From Varibaculum cambriense (GTDB lineage: Bacteria > Actinomycetota > Actinomycetes > Actinomycetales > Actinomycetaceae), in contig NZ_PKHX01000005.1 in the NCBI RefSeq assembly GCF_002848005.1, forward strand, positions 132,711 to 196,710: a DNA stretch of 64,000 nucleotides, read 5' to 3'. Positions 63,897 through 64,000 of this stretch are shown one piece after another. Both the position numbers and the translations under genes were made by a program. How positions within the stretch are numbered: the first letter of the stretch is position 1; each line of letters begins with the position of its first letter. Under the pieces are notes generated by a model that was not told the origin of the DNA, ran no database searches, and worked only from the letters and a program-made list of their open reading frames with translations.

Positions 63897-64000
63897 TGAA
63901 TCGTCCTGGGTTTTGTTCCTACTCGTTTTTGAGAGGATTAGGGATATGTCTAAGAGGTATTCTCAGGATTTTAAGGATCGTGCGGTGCGGTTGCTTTCTG
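63897..64000 (+). mobile_element. Left end of an IS3-family insertion sequence, running off the window
   Basis: A candidate inverted-repeat end starting TGAATCGTCCTGGGTTTTG is at 63897, 49 nt before the OrfA start. The element continues past the right edge, so its other end cannot be seen. Confidence 0.5.
63946..64000 (+). CDS. IS3-family transposase OrfA, partial
   Basis: Only 18 codons are visible, reading MSKRYSQDFKDRAVRLLS, the classical helix-turn-helix opening of IS3-family OrfA proteins. OrfA binds the element ends, and the full transposase is usually made by frameshifting into OrfB. GAGAGGATTAGGGAT precedes the ATG. The gene is cut by the window edge. Confidence 0.75.
   Translation, partial: MSKRYSQDFKDRAVRLLS

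Overview
The window is a chromosomal segment of an actinobacterium of moderate GC (just over half by eye, not counted). The best fit is the family Actinomycetaceae, for example a Varibaculum- or Mobiluncus-like genus. This is inferred from the dnaK-grpE-dnaJ-hspR order with HspR-type inverted repeats, DUF3027 beside a long cold-shock protein, a DtxR-type regulator, an actinobacterial SerC, a eukaryote-type NADP isocitrate dehydrogenase and a tandem phosphofructokinase. No rRNA, tRNA or CRISPR locus was seen.

Layout. 1-2806: a very large secreted surface protein with InlB-type repeats, cut by the left edge. 3027-10253: an alpha/beta hydrolase, then icd, a LacI-type sugar-binding protein without a DNA-binding domain, a fused tandem phosphofructokinase and pgi. 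10265-10490: a nested palindrome and related repeats. 10493-13152: polysaccharide deacetylase, aldo/keto reductase and GNAT acetyltransferase. 13364-21712: heat-shock block dnaK-grpE-dnaJ-hspR, a membrane protein and clpB, with three HAIR operators. 21941-28796: a TetR regulator with an unusual C-terminal extension plus a serine hydrolase, then xth, pyrE, an SDR, a TrmH methyltransferase and a beta-propeller lipoprotein. 29055-30080: class II aldolase.

30542-43122 is a rhamnose-containing cell-wall polysaccharide locus. It has rmlC, rmlB, rmlD and rmlA, three glycosyltransferase genes, a Wzm/Wzt-type ABC exporter whose ATPase carries a C-terminal glycan-recognition domain, a methyltransferase ending in a coiled coil, and a DUF2142 membrane protein. 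The last four suggest an export system that reads a capped chain end. 43545-48905: carA-carB and a TauE-type transporter. 49106-55069: PspA with two large membrane proteins bearing TPM domains. 55201-60096: cold-shock protein, DUF3027, purine permease, serC and dtxR. 60365-61102: secreted NlpC/P60 peptidase.

The right end (61.1-64 kb) is accessory. An AbiEi/DUF559-like gene sits between two arrays of GGAGGG motifs spaced almost exactly 19 nt apart, followed by a 24-nt tandem array and nested insertion-sequence debris. The 19-nt motif recurs at 30.26-30.49 kb and 43.26-43.37 kb, so it is a dispersed, strictly phased and non-coding repeat family. I do not recognise it, and it is the best candidate here for something undescribed. 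The main metabolic theme elsewhere is upper glycolysis (pfk, pgi, fba) feeding dTDP-rhamnose wall-polymer synthesis.
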